Origin: Hymenobacter metallicola
GTDB lineage: Bacteria > Bacteroidota > Bacteroidia > Cytophagales > Hymenobacteraceae
DNA length: 64,000 bases
Direction of reading: 5' to 3'
Assembly: GCF_004745645.1 (NCBI RefSeq)
Contig: NZ_SRMB01000001.1
Span: forward strand, 2,294,001-2,358,000
Made by a program: the position numbers and the translations under genes. The notes beneath the pieces were generated by a model that saw only the letters and a list, made by a program, of their open reading frames with translations, made no database searches and had not been told where the DNA came from. Below are positions 41,271-49,650 of this stretch, in pieces. Position 1 is the stretch's first letter. Each line of letters starts with the position of its first letter.

Positions 41271-42341
41271 ATGACAGCCGCCGTCCTCCAGCACCCTAGC
41301 GCAGTTCTTACGGTATCCCGCACCGAGCCGGAGCAGCAAACCGTTCGGGGCTTCATTCTCTCGGTGGCCGGCATGCACCCAGCTCCCAAGCAGGCGCTGG
41401 CCGAGGTTTGCGGCCAGCACTTCGCCGGCCTGACGGTAACCAACAAGACGCTGGTGCAGGCCCTGGGCATGACCGAGCCAATGGTTTCCCGCCACCTCAA
41501 GCGCCTGGTGGAAATGGACCTGATTGTGGTGCAAAGCTCGCCCCGCAGCATCCTGCCTTCTGCCTTACTGGTCGAGGCTATTGGCCGTCGGGACAGCGAA
41601 AAAGTTACCGAAACTGCCCGCAAAAGTTACCGATACTCGGAAAAAGTTACCGAAACTCCCCGGGCCGATTTGGGAAAAGTTACCGAAACTCTCTCAAAAG
41701 TTACCGAAACTCACCCAAATCTTACCGAAACTCCGGTAAAAGTTACCGAAACTCCAAAAGTTACCGAAACTCCGGTGCTGGCCCGCCAGATACAGGAGCT
41801 TACCGCCGAAAATCAGCGGCTGACTACCGAGCTGGAAACGACCACCTCGCAACGCGACAAGGCCGTGGCCGCCTGGAAGGAGCAGAAGAAACTGATAGCC
41901 GAGTTGCAGCAACGAGTGGCCGAACTGCAAACCTTGCCCGTGCCGGTGGCGCCAACGCCCGCCCCGGCCGCAAAGAAGAAAATCAGCACCACGGCCAAGA
42001 TGCTGCTCCGGAATTCAGCCGTCAACACCTTGGCCCTGTTCACGGCCGCCTGGACGGAAGCCGCCGCCAAGAATCCGGACCGCTACGCCAAATACGCCGC
42101 CGCCGACCTGGCCCACTACCACGAGAGTTTCCTGGATTGGTCGGACAGCAACAACGAAACCAAGGCCGACTGGCTGGCCACCATTCGCGGAGGCATGCGC
42201 CGCGACCTGGAGAAAGGCGAGTTCAAAACCGGCCGGCCGATGGCGAGCCAGCAGACCAGCTCATCTGGTCTTACGCCCGAGCAGCGCCAAAAGCAAGTAG
42301 AGGCATTGCGAGCCCGCAACGCCCAACAACCTACCCGCTAA
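41271..42341 (+). CDS. Replication initiator / helicase-loader-like protein
   Basis: 356 aa. Residues 22-85 are a winged-helix DNA-binding domain (VTNKTLVQALGMTEPMVSRHLKRLVEMDLIVV). Residues 107-170 contain repeated KVTETP units encoded by an iteron array. A coiled coil (171-220) and a C-terminal domain with YHESFLDWSDSN..KADWLATIRGGMRRDLEKG follow, a pattern of phage replication proteins that load helicase. DnaB lies two genes downstream. It probably binds its own iterons to start replication, like lambda O (inference). Confidence 0.72.
   Translation: MTAAVLQHPSAVLTVSRTEPEQQTVRGFILSVAGMHPAPKQALAEVCGQHFAGLTVTNKTLVQALGMTEPMVSRHLKRLVEMDLIVVQSSPRSILPSALLVEAIGRRDSEKVTETARKSYRYSEKVTETPRADLGKVTETLSKVTETHPNLTETPVKVTETPKVTETPVLARQIQELTAENQRLTTELETTTSQRDKAVAAWKEQKKLIAELQQRVAELQTLPVPVAPTPAPAAKKKISTTAKMLLRNSAVNTLALFTAAWTEAAAKNPDRYAKYAAADLAHYHESFLDWSDSNNETKADWLATIRGGMRRDLEKGEFKTGRPMASQQTSSSGLTPEQRQKQVEALRARNAQQPTR
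41601..41771 (+). repeat. Iteron array (8 copies), putative replication origin
   Basis: AAAGTTACCGAAACT in direct orientation at 41601, 41623, 41643, 41676, 41697, 41718, 41739 and 41757 (15 bp each; copy 2 has one and copy 6 two mismatches). Steps are 22, 20, 33, 21, 21, 21 and 18 bp, so mostly two helical turns. The array lies within the initiator gene, as in lambda O. Copy 2 is out of the frame of the protein repeat, showing that the DNA sequence itself is conserved. Confidence 0.8.
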
Positions 42342-42359
42342 CCCTTCACAACCCCTGTT

Positions 42360-42857
42360 ATGAGCACACTCAAAATCACCGGCAAACCCTCAGACAACAC
42401 GCGCCTGCCCGGCACCGGCTCATTTTACAAGTACACCCATGTAGAGGCTTATCTTGATAGGGGAGCCAAAATAATTGATGTACTGCGAGAAGCAGCCCGC
42501 ATAATGGATAGTCAAACGGCCAGTACTGCAACCGGCGCGGGGGATGAGTTGGAGCAGCATTATTGGAGAAAGCTATACAACCAAGAGGTTGAAGTATATG
42601 CCGTTCGCAAAGGTGGTGTTACCACTATCAGTCGCTCTACGGGCCAAACGTTAGTAGTTCAAGCCCCCGTTACAGGCCGCAAAAAGATTGGCTATGGCTG
42701 GAATACTTGGACGTTTCAGTATGTGGGGGATGCCTCTATTCTAAATGATGTGGCTGGATATTTTTGGGGCCAAGACTCGCGGGGGTATGGCCCAGGGGGG
42801 ATAGACTCTAAAACAGATACTGAAGTCGTTTGGGGCCAGTCGGCCAGTTGCGACTAA
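42360..42857 (+). CDS. Hypothetical protein
   Basis: 165 aa; N-terminal mixed region, then WRKLYNQEVEVYAVRKGG and a W-rich part (GYGWNTWTFQYVGDASILND). Lies between the initiator and a coiled-coil gene. Unrecognised. Confidence 0.55.
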   Translation: MSTLKITGKPSDNTRLPGTGSFYKYTHVEAYLDRGAKIIDVLREAARIMDSQTASTATGAGDELEQHYWRKLYNQEVEVYAVRKGGVTTISRSTGQTLVVQAPVTGRKKIGYGWNTWTFQYVGDASILNDVAGYFWGQDSRGYGPGGIDSKTDTEVVWGQSASCD

Positions 42858-42860
42858 GCC

Positions 42861-43331
42861 GTGATTGCCGAGTTTGAAGCCCGCCTGCACGAAGCATTCC
42901 AGCCCTTCCTGCAGCAGGCCCAGCGCCGCCGCAACCGCATCAAGGCCCTGGAAGCCCAGCCCCAGACCGAGGCCACGGCCAAGTCCATAGAGATTGAAAA
43001 GCGCGAGGTCAAGACCATTGTGGAGGCCGCCAAGCAGTTCAACGCCCTCTTTGCCGACATGCGGGCTGCCGTCGAGCACCAGCAGCAAGTCACCGAGAAA
43101 ATGAAGGCCACCCTCATTCCCGAGGTCGAAAAGGCCGACTACTTCGAAACCCAATTCTTCCGCGCCGTCGATGCCCTGACCGAATACGCCCCTGAACTCC
43201 CAGACGAAAAGTGGCCCAGCGTGTTGCTGGCCGGCTATATGTCTATCCTGCGCGTAGTCCACCTGCGCAATGCCCCGGCCACGTACCAGGCCACCTATCC
43301 GACGCGCTACCCCATGCCTGCTCATGCTTGA
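42861..43331 (+). CDS. Coiled-coil protein upstream of DnaB
   Basis: 156 aa from GTG. Long helical/coiled-coil region (residues 3-90, FEARLHEAFQPFLQQAQRRRNRIKALEAQPQTEATAKSIEIEKREV split by loops). Overlaps the helicase gene by 8 bp. Possible helicase accessory factor. Confidence 0.5.
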   Translation: MIAEFEARLHEAFQPFLQQAQRRRNRIKALEAQPQTEATAKSIEIEKREVKTIVEAAKQFNALFADMRAAVEHQQQVTEKMKATLIPEVEKADYFETQFFRAVDALTEYAPELPDEKWPSVLLAGYMSILRVVHLRNAPATYQATYPTRYPMPAHA

Positions 43332-44844
43332 CCTTTCCGAACTAGACGAACCTACCACCCTAGCCGATACCAGCGCGGCCTTGCCAGCCATTGTGCCGCC
43401 GCACGCTACGGATGTGGAACGGGTTGTGCTCAACACCATTCTTACCCAACCCGACGGCCTGCGTGTAGCCCTCACTCTACTCAAAGCGCCCGAGGTCTTT
43501 TACCAGCCCATCCACCGCTTTGCCTACGAAGCGGCCGTGGAGCTGCACGGCGCCGGCCTGGCCGTGGACTACCTTTCCGTTACCGAGCAGCTGCGCACGA
43601 TGGGCCGGCTTTCCGCTGCTGGCGGCCCAAACGCCATTGCCACGCTGGCCCGGGTCAACAGCAACCACGACACGGAAACCCACTGTCTGAAGCTGCTCGA
43701 ATACTACACGCTCCGCCAAGTACTGGCCGCCGCCCAGCAGATGATCCGCGACGTGCAGGACAGCACCCAGAAGCCGCTGGAAATTGTGGCCAAAGCTCAG
43801 CAGGGCCTCAGCGCCTGTGTCGATGCCATGACCACGCGCAAAGCGCAGTCACTGAACGAGCTATACGACCCGGCATTTCAGGCCATCCAGGATGCCATGA
43901 CCCGTAAGGGCCTCGTGGGCGTACCCTCCGGCATTGAGGAAATCGACAAAGTAACCGGAGGCTGGCAGGGCGGTAAATTTATCATCATTGCCGCACGGCC
44001 AGGTATGGGCAAAACCAGCCTGGGCCTGCAAATGGCTCGCAACGCGGTAGTAGACTTCCGCAAGCCCGGCGCCTTCTTCTCGCTGGAAATGAGCGAGCAG
44101 GAACTAGCCATCAAGCTGATTGCCCTGGAAACCTTGTGCACGGCCAGCGAGCTGACCAAGGGCCAACTACCCGACGGCGTGACACTAGACGATCTGCGTG
44201 CCAAATCGAAGAAGCTCCGCACCGACGGACTACTGTTCGATGATAACAGCAGCCTAACCATTTCGCAGCTGCGGGCCAAGGCTTCGCGCATGAAGGCCGA
44301 GCAGGGCATTGAGTGGATAATGATTGACTACGTGCAATTAATGAAGGGCGAGGGCGGCAAGGCAGGTAACCGCGAGCAGGAGCTGGCGGCCATTTCCCGG
44401 GGATGCAAGCAGTTGGCCAAGGAGCTGAATATTCCTGTGATTGCTTTTGCCCAGCTGAGCCGCATCGTGGAAAACCGGCCAGACAAGAAAGCCCTGCTCA
44501 GCGACTTGCGCGAGTCGGGTGCCCTGGAGCAGGACGCGGACATGGTAATCTTTCCGTGGCGGGCAGAAGCCTACAAAATCACGGAGGACGAAATGGGCAA
44601 CCCCACAGCCGGCACCGCTGAGATTCACATTGCCAAGCACCGAGGCGGGCCAACGGCCAACCCAACGATTATGTGCGACATCCAGTACGGCCGCTTCTAC
44701 ACGCCGGAGCCCGACTGGAACAGCTTCCACCAAGTGCCGCCCGAGCCGGAGAACAAGTTTCCCGCCAGCACCTTCGAGGACGACGCGCCCCGCAGCTTCC
44801 CGCCCCTGGACCCCAACAAAGCCACCGACGAAATTCCCTTTTGA
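43324..44844 (+). CDS. dnaB: Replicative DNA helicase DnaB-like
   Basis: 506 aa from ATG 43324 (MLDLSELDEPTTLAD). N-terminal DnaB domain (DVERVVLNTILTQPDGLRVAL...FYQPIHRFAYEA, 20-120). The RecA-like domain has GVPSGIEEIDKVTGGWQGG, Walker A ARPGMGKTS (near 228), FFSLEMSEQELA, Walker B IEWIMIDYVQLMKG, AFAQLSRIVENRPDKKALLSDLRESGALEQDAD and FPWRAEAY. Unwinds DNA at the phage fork. The C-terminus ends TDEIPF, which resembles an SSB acidic tip. Confidence 0.93.
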   Translation: MLDLSELDEPTTLADTSAALPAIVPPHATDVERVVLNTILTQPDGLRVALTLLKAPEVFYQPIHRFAYEAAVELHGAGLAVDYLSVTEQLRTMGRLSAAGGPNAIATLARVNSNHDTETHCLKLLEYYTLRQVLAAAQQMIRDVQDSTQKPLEIVAKAQQGLSACVDAMTTRKAQSLNELYDPAFQAIQDAMTRKGLVGVPSGIEEIDKVTGGWQGGKFIIIAARPGMGKTSLGLQMARNAVVDFRKPGAFFSLEMSEQELAIKLIALETLCTASELTKGQLPDGVTLDDLRAKSKKLRTDGLLFDDNSSLTISQLRAKASRMKAEQGIEWIMIDYVQLMKGEGGKAGNREQELAAISRGCKQLAKELNIPVIAFAQLSRIVENRPDKKALLSDLRESGALEQDADMVIFPWRAEAYKITEDEMGNPTAGTAEIHIAKHRGGPTANPTIMCDIQYGRFYTPEPDWNSFHQVPPEPENKFPASTFEDDAPRSFPPLDPNKATDEIPF

Positions 44845-44846
44845 CC

Positions 44847-45020
44847 ATGAAGCAGCCCCACGAGTACCTGCCCACGCCGACGGCCTCGCCCCTGGGCCTT
44901 GTCATTCCGCACGCCCAAGCCGTGGCCGCCATCGAGGCCGCGCTACAGGACGCCGAGAAGTACCGCACCCTGCTTCAAAAAGCTATTCGAAACTCTCAAT
45001 CACCTCATTATGGCAGATAA
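44847..45020 (+). CDS. Small helical protein
   Basis: 57 aa, three bases after the helicase stop; AHAQ-like helix AVAAIEAALQDAEKYRTLLQKAIRNSQ. Overlaps the nuclease gene by 11 bp. Unknown. Confidence 0.45.
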   Translation: MKQPHEYLPTPTASPLGLVIPHAQAVAAIEAALQDAEKYRTLLQKAIRNSQSPHYGR

Positions 45021-45663
45021 TAAAGAACAAGCGTTTTGCGCCATTGTCACGGCACGCCTGACCGAGGACGGCTGGGCCATCTACCAGGAGGTAGAAACAC
45101 CCGTGGGACGCGCCGATATTGTAGCCGTTCGGGACGGAATACGCTGGGCTGTTGAGGTGAAAACATCCATGAACTTGGCCGTCATGGACCAAGCCCGCGC
45201 CAACGCTGCCTACTTCCACTACAGCTCAGTGGCTGTAGCCGCGCCAAAAGGCGGGCCAGTAACGCGGTCCTGGCGCTTCGCTGAAGAATGCGGGCAGGTA
45301 TTTGGCTTCGGTGTGATTTCTCTTCACCCCAAGTCACACGAAACGCAAATGATGCGCACTCGCTCCCGGGGCCGCCTGAACCGCCGACCACTACCTGTAA
45401 AGCTCCACGAGGAGCAAAAAAGCGAAGTGCAGGCCGGCAGCAACCGGGGCGGTCAGTGGACCACCTTTAAAAGTACACTGCGCAACCTGGAAATAGCCGT
45501 GCGTCACTCCCCGGGCATTCGGCTCCGGGATGCTATCAAGCGAATCTCGCATCACTACAGCAACGAGCCCTCCGCCACCGGCTCTATTTCTCGCTACATC
45601 CGAACCGGAGTTATTAAAACGCTTCGACTTGAAAACGGCCTTCTCTACGAGGCAAAGCCATAA
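45010..45663 (+). CDS. PD-(D/E)xK nuclease-like protein
   Basis: 217 aa. Residues 20-55 (WAIYQEVETPVGRADIVAVRDGIRWAVEVKTS) match a restriction-type PD-(D/E)xK core with D35 and E49/K51. The C-terminal part (ISHHYSNEPSATGSISRYIRTGVIKTL) looks like a winged-helix DNA-binding domain. May process replication or recombination intermediates together with the ERF protein. Confidence 0.65.
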   Translation: MADNKEQAFCAIVTARLTEDGWAIYQEVETPVGRADIVAVRDGIRWAVEVKTSMNLAVMDQARANAAYFHYSSVAVAAPKGGPVTRSWRFAEECGQVFGFGVISLHPKSHETQMMRTRSRGRLNRRPLPVKLHEEQKSEVQAGSNRGGQWTTFKSTLRNLEIAVRHSPGIRLRDAIKRISHHYSNEPSATGSISRYIRTGVIKTLRLENGLLYEAKP

Positions 45664-45707
45664 TCTAACATTTCACTTTTTCCATTCACTTTTTCCCCTT
45701 TTACCCC

Positions 45708-46097
45708 ATGAGTACTTCGTTCACCACCACCGGCACCATCAGCCACATTTTCGAAGAACGTCAGGTTTCTGAGAAATTCCGCCTGCAGGAATTCGCTATT
45801 TCGGTACCCGACGGCAACTACCCGCAGACCATCAAGTTTCAGGTGACCAATGACCGCATCGACCTGCTTTCCCCCTACGCCGTGGGCCAGGAAATAGAGG
45901 TGAGTTTCAACCTACGCGGCCGGGAGTTTACCAAGAACGGCCAGGTCAGCGTCTTTAACTCGCTCGATGCGTGGAAGATTCAGACGCCCGGCCAGGGCCA
46001 GCAGCCCGCCCAGAGCGCCAACAAGAACCCGAACCTGCGGGCTCAGCCAGCCGCAGCACCCGCCGCCAACGACGAGGATAATGACCTGCCGTTTTAG
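45708..46097 (+). CDS. Single-strand-binding-like protein (DUF3127)
   Basis: 129 aa. OB-fold DUF3127 pattern: TGTISHIFEERQVSEKFRLQEFAISV...YPQTIKFQVTNDRIDLL...EVSFNLRGRE, then a Gln/Pro/Ala-rich linker and an acidic tip ending DNDLPF, the classical SSB partner-binding tail. Works as phage SSB in replication. DUF3127 is largely confined to Bacteroidota. Confidence 0.82.
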   Translation: MSTSFTTTGTISHIFEERQVSEKFRLQEFAISVPDGNYPQTIKFQVTNDRIDLLSPYAVGQEIEVSFNLRGREFTKNGQVSVFNSLDAWKIQTPGQGQQPAQSANKNPNLRAQPAAAPAANDEDNDLPF

Positions 46098-46125
46098 CAA
46101 GTGATTGATTATCAATTGTTTAATA

Positions 46126-46150
46126 GCCTCGCCGGTTCTACTGGCGGGGC
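46126..46150 (+). terminator. Weak GC hairpin
   Basis: GCCTCGCC pairs with GGCGGGGC (one G-T) around a 9-nt loop, followed by TT only; a poor terminator or processing signal after the SSB-like gene. Confidence 0.4.
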
Positions 46151-46165
46151 TTAACAAACCCAGCC

Positions 46166-46603
46166 ATGACTAAAGAACAATTAGCCGCCAGCCTAGACGG
46201 CTGCCAGTACCGCGACGAAGTGAATAAGGAGTGGGCCAAGATTGCTGAAGAAGCGGGCCTGATTGTCGTTTTCGGCGCCTCTGACGACCTAATGGAGGTT
46301 CGCGGAGCAGTAGATGATGAGCTTAATGCTTGGGATGGTGTGGAGGCCGTGTTTTACAAGCATAATACAGGCTTTTCCGTTATCGAGAACAACAGTGAAA
46401 CCATCCGGGAAATTGAGGACGACTTTCACCTGTATAAGGCGCTTGGTGCTATGTTAGACCGCCATAACCTAGTTCGTATCACACCCGCCAAAGACTGCCA
46501 GTGGGACGTAATCACCACCCTACCCCACGCCAAATTCGATGTAAAGGAAGAGGAAGACTTGTACTGTCGCGCCGTCGTTATCGACATTAAAGACCTGAAG
46601 TAG
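46166..46603 (+). CDS. Hypothetical protein
   Basis: 145 aa acidic alpha/beta protein (IVVFGASDDLMEVRGAVDDELNAWDG...). Resembles small phage proteins of unknown function in Bacteroidota replication modules. Confidence 0.55.
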   Translation: MTKEQLAASLDGCQYRDEVNKEWAKIAEEAGLIVVFGASDDLMEVRGAVDDELNAWDGVEAVFYKHNTGFSVIENNSETIREIEDDFHLYKALGAMLDRHNLVRITPAKDCQWDVITTLPHAKFDVKEEEDLYCRAVVIDIKDLK

Positions 46604-46606
46604 GTA

Positions 46607-47146
46607 ATGGCACGCATCGGCCTCAGCCAAGAACAACTCGACAAGCTCACCCAGCGCAATCCGCACCTGCGGGTTGCTGCTGCGGAGCGGCCGGCGCCCA
46701 CGGCGAAAGTGGTGCCGCACCCGGCCGTGCAGGAATTCATTGACCGCATACAGACGGAATCCGCTATAGCTCCGTTAGTATTTATAGTCGAGCCAATGGG
46801 CGCCCCACGGCAAACGCGCAAAGACAAATGGGCCAACCCGCCCCGGGAGGTGATTGCCCGCTACCGGGCCACCAAGGACGTCATTCGCGCCCAGGCCCTG
46901 CAGCAGGGCTACGAGCTGGGGCCGACCCTGCACATTTGCTTCGAAGTATCCATGCCAGCCAGCTGGTCCAACAAAAAGAAAGACCAGCTACGCGGTAAGC
47001 CGCATCAGCAGAAACCGGATGTGGACAACATGAGCAAGTTGTGGATGGATGCTTTTCATATTGACGACAGCCACGTTCACACCCTCCACGCCTCCAAGGT
47101 GTGGGCCGATACCGGCCGCATCTTGGTCTATCCAGAAAAACCATGA
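46607..47146 (+). CDS. rusA: RusA-family Holliday junction resolvase
   Basis: 179 aa. C-terminal RusA core: PRQTRKDKW, FEVSMPASWSNKKK and KPDVDNMSKLWMDAFHIDDSHV with the conserved acidic residues (KPDxDN and DD). The N-terminal 60 residues are an extension with Gln/Pro. Resolves branched DNA during phage recombination. Its stop overlaps the next ATG (ATGA). Confidence 0.88.
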   Translation: MARIGLSQEQLDKLTQRNPHLRVAAAERPAPTAKVVPHPAVQEFIDRIQTESAIAPLVFIVEPMGAPRQTRKDKWANPPREVIARYRATKDVIRAQALQQGYELGPTLHICFEVSMPASWSNKKKDQLRGKPHQQKPDVDNMSKLWMDAFHIDDSHVHTLHASKVWADTGRILVYPEKP

Positions 47147-47640
47147 GCACTACCCTAGAAATACTACAAGCCTACCCGCTGGGCACCCTAGAAGTGGAAG
47201 TAATGAACCGCTTCAGTGGCAACTCATTTCGCGCATGGGTGCGCGGGCTTCAGGTTGGGGCTGTTGGCGTTGAAGTTGAAAAGGAGGGAGCGAACGGCTA
47301 CACCTCTTTTCACGACCTAGAATATGTAACCCCGGTCCTCCGCTCCTTTGAAGACCTCTGCATTCCCTTAGAAGATGGGACAGTACCAGCGGTAGAAGTA
47401 GCAAAAATCATAGGGCCAGATAAATACGATTGGGCTAGAGCAAGGGCTGAATCCTTTAACGGGCACAAATACATCGTTGTCTTTCATCATAACGGGTCAG
47501 AGCTATTCACCCTCTACAATGATGATTACGGGCTAAGCGAGTGCAGCCTACATGATGGACTAAGGGCTATTGCCTACCTACGCTCCAAGCACTTCGCAGT
47601 GAATCTGACCCCCGACCAGTACATCCGAAAGACCGCATGA
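47143..47640 (+). CDS. Hypothetical protein
   Basis: 165 aa; N-terminal beta-rich segment (LEVEVMNRFSGNSFRAWVRGLQVGAVGVEVE) and a C-terminal helical part. ATGA overlaps at both ends. Unrecognised. Confidence 0.55.
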   Translation: MSTTLEILQAYPLGTLEVEVMNRFSGNSFRAWVRGLQVGAVGVEVEKEGANGYTSFHDLEYVTPVLRSFEDLCIPLEDGTVPAVEVAKIIGPDKYDWARARAESFNGHKYIVVFHHNGSELFTLYNDDYGLSECSLHDGLRAIAYLRSKHFAVNLTPDQYIRKTA

Positions 47641-47804
47641 GCACCGACCGGCCCCGTGCCAGCGTGCTGGCCTGCCACCGCAAGCCGCAGTATAAAACCA
47701 AGAAGGACGCCGAGCACGCAAACCGCTTCATTCAGCAGTACGAGGCGTTGGCCTACCGCTGCAAGCACTGCCGAAAATTCCACACCATCATCATTCAATA
47801 CTGA
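47637..47804 (+). CDS. Small zinc-finger-like protein
   Basis: 55 aa, basic, with CHRKPQYKTKKDAEHANRF and CKHCRKFH, a zinc-ribbon-like CH..C..CxxC arrangement common in tiny phage proteins. ATGA overlap with the previous gene. Confidence 0.5.
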   Translation: MSTDRPRASVLACHRKPQYKTKKDAEHANRFIQQYEALAYRCKHCRKFHTIIIQY

Positions 47805-47806
47805 GC

Positions 47807-47980
47807 ATGTACCCACAAGCGAGGCCGCAGGACAAAAGCCGGGAAATCTTTCTGGACGCACGCGGCAACCTGTGCAGAGCCAGTCTGATGTTTCCCGGCG
47901 TCCTGCGCACTATCACCCACCTGCACGTCCCCCAGGGGTTGCCGGAACTGCCCCAATATATTGCCTTCAGCACTCTTTAG
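47807..47980 (+). CDS. Small hypothetical protein
   Basis: 57 aa starting MYPQARPQDKSREIFLDARG; follows the zinc-finger gene by two bases. Unknown. Confidence 0.4.
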   Translation: MYPQARPQDKSREIFLDARGNLCRASLMFPGVLRTITHLHVPQGLPELPQYIAFSTL

Positions 47981-48007
47981 CCCCCCCCCTCACAAAGACC
48001 CAAGACC

Positions 48008-48220
48008 ATGATCCAGGATTCAGATTGTCAAGATTTTATAGAAATCCAAGCCCGTTTTACTGTCCATATCGGCCAAGGTGGGGTAAGAGAGGAAACGGTA
48101 ACGGTAGAAGTGCCTGCTCACTGGGACCAACTCAGTGACAATCAGAAGCGAGAATACCTCTTTGATGATTGGAAGGAGTGGGCTTATCAGTACGTCGATG
48201 GTAGCTACGACCCCATCTAA
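48008..48220 (+). CDS. Small acidic protein
   Basis: 70 aa (IEIQARFTVHIGQGGVREETVTVEVPAHWDQLSD...WAYQYVDGSYDP), a small alpha/beta phage protein without a named family. Confidence 0.5.
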   Translation: MIQDSDCQDFIEIQARFTVHIGQGGVREETVTVEVPAHWDQLSDNQKREYLFDDWKEWAYQYVDGSYDPI

Positions 48221-48295
48221 GTCAACCCATCCAGCGAGGCCGCAGCCAAGTTGCATTTGCCCCTGTAAGCTCTTACTGCTTGAAAACGAAGAACA

Positions 48296-48595
48296 ATGAA
48301 GACGCCCCTATTCCACGTCGGTCAGCAAATAGTCTGCACCAACGACGACTTTACCCTGCTGCTGGTCCAGAACCCGAACATCGAGGCGCCCAAGCGCGGC
48401 CCGATCTACACTGTGCGCCAGAACTGCATTTTCCCGCACGCCGTCGGGCTGTTGCTGGAGGAGATTCGCAATGAGCACGTAGCGCCGGGCTTTCCAGAGG
48501 CAAATTTCAACCAAGACCGGTTCGCCCCCGTGCCGCCCGTCGAGGAAATCAGCCTGGCAGCCGTTTTTGAGGAATCACTTTCTACACCTGCATAA
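48296..48595 (+). CDS. Conserved small phage protein
   Basis: 99 aa with FHVGQQIVCTNDDF, GPIYTVRQNCIF and GLLLEEIRNEHVAPGFPEANFNQDRFAPVP, the order of a family common in phage early regions (an SH3-like barrel then an 'RF.PV' tail); function unknown. Confidence 0.55.
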   Translation: MKTPLFHVGQQIVCTNDDFTLLLVQNPNIEAPKRGPIYTVRQNCIFPHAVGLLLEEIRNEHVAPGFPEANFNQDRFAPVPPVEEISLAAVFEESLSTPA

Positions 48596-48598
48596 GAA

Positions 48599-48802
48599 AT
48601 GGAAATCACCCTATTATTCCTCGGCACCAACGACACCCAGCCCTCGCAGGCTTACGCGCCCTGGGCGGCCAGACTTATGCGACGCCGCACCGGAACACCT
48701 CGATTAGCCTACCCCGTAAGCACAAAAACGCGGCGCCGTGCCCAGGCCAGCGCCCGCCATTTCAAACAATGGATATTGAAAACACATGGACGCACCCAAT
48801 AA
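48599..48802 (+). CDS. Small basic protein
   Basis: 67 aa; Arg/Ser-rich C-terminus (RTGTPRLAYPVSTKTRRRAQASARHF). Overlaps the next gene by 17 bp. Tentative. Confidence 0.35.
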   Translation: MEITLLFLGTNDTQPSQAYAPWAARLMRRRTGTPRLAYPVSTKTRRRAQASARHFKQWILKTHGRTQ

Positions 48803-49076
48803 CAAAATAAACAGAGGGCAGCGACTCCGGGAGTTGGGGTTTCGGCCGACGGGCTTCACAATGTTCGATTCTTGGGGCGAGCCCACCGACTACAATAGTT
48901 ATTCCTGTTCCGTATGGGAAAACGAGGCTGGCCACAGGGCGACGGCATATGAAGACCCTCAGCAAACCGTAGTATTCGACCCACCCCTGACCATCGACCA
49001 CGGCCTGCACACCCCGAATATTAACAGGCATGCGCTGGCCCTCTTCACAGGGGTGTTGATTGCCAAGAGCCGCTAA
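48786..49076 (+). CDS. Last gene of early operon, function unknown
   Basis: 96 aa; basic N-terminus (NNKINRGQRLRELGFRPTGF) followed by an alpha/beta core. A strong terminator follows directly. Confidence 0.5.
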   Translation: MDAPNNKINRGQRLRELGFRPTGFTMFDSWGEPTDYNSYSCSVWENEAGHRATAYEDPQQTVVFDPPLTIDHGLHTPNINRHALALFTGVLIAKSR

Positions 49077-49080
49077 AGAG

Positions 49081-49109
49081 AAAAGCCCGCCTAACCAGCG
49101 GGCTTTTTT
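49081..49109. terminator. Rho-independent terminator of early operon
   Basis: AGCCCGC/GCGGGCT stem with 7-nt loop, A-run before and T6 after; flanked symmetrically. Confidence 0.9.
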
Positions 49110-49157
49110 ATTGCGCAAACCAACGTATCTTCCGGGCAAGCTATACCTGTACGCCCG

Positions 49158-49610
49158 ATGAAATCCCTCTTCTACACCCTCTTGTTGACCGCAGCCCTGG
49201 CCGGCTGCAGTAAAGAGTCGAACCCTGGGCCAGCCACCCCTCCACCCCCGCCAGCGACTGATAATACAGTCTACCTGCGCGTGACGGCTGACAACGTGCA
49301 GCCTGGCCAGAAGGCATTTGTGCAGCAAGTAGGCACGCTGAAGGATGCGGTGACGCTTACCCTGCCAGCTGGAGCCTCCTCGCCGGCCAAGCAGATAGCC
49401 AACGAGAAGTCCGTGTTTGTCAAGGGCCAGCAAGTCCAGTTTGGCGTCTACACCAGCACGCAGCCGACCAAAGGCACCGGCACCATCCTGGCCGAGCTGG
49501 TACGCGGCACTACCGTTCTTTCCAGCGTTACCTGGGACAACGCCAGCCCACCCGCCTGGGACCAGCCGAGCCAGAGCGCGGTAGTCAATAAGACCATTAC
49601 CCTGCCCTAA
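49158..49610 (+). CDS. Lipoprotein (moron)
   Basis: 150 aa. Signal peptide with lipobox LAGCSK (Cys17) and a proline-rich linker (TPPPPPA), then an Ig/beta-sandwich-like domain. Isolated between two terminators at the end of the early operon, so likely expressed in the lysogen as an outer-membrane or surface lipoprotein (inference). Confidence 0.62.
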   Translation: MKSLFYTLLLTAALAGCSKESNPGPATPPPPPATDNTVYLRVTADNVQPGQKAFVQQVGTLKDAVTLTLPAGASSPAKQIANEKSVFVKGQQVQFGVYTSTQPTKGTGTILAELVRGTTVLSSVTWDNASPPAWDQPSQSAVVNKTITLP

Positions 49611-49613
49611 TAC

Positions 49614-49650
49614 AAAAAGCCCCGCCGTACTGCTACGGCGGGGCTTTTTT
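49614..49650. terminator. Bidirectional terminator
   Basis: 13-bp perfect stem AAGCCCCGCCGTA/TACGGCGGGGCTT with CTGC loop, T-run after and A-run before; closes the + strand operon. Confidence 0.92.

Noticed and set aside
41601..41771. CRISPR array
   Set aside because: Repeats are 15 bp with only 3-18 bp between them and are part of a coding sequence; spacing and context fit iterons.
48015..48040. Additional TCAAGATT operator half-site
   Set aside because: Only one half-site, inside a coding region, without the inverted partner at the 3-bp spacing.
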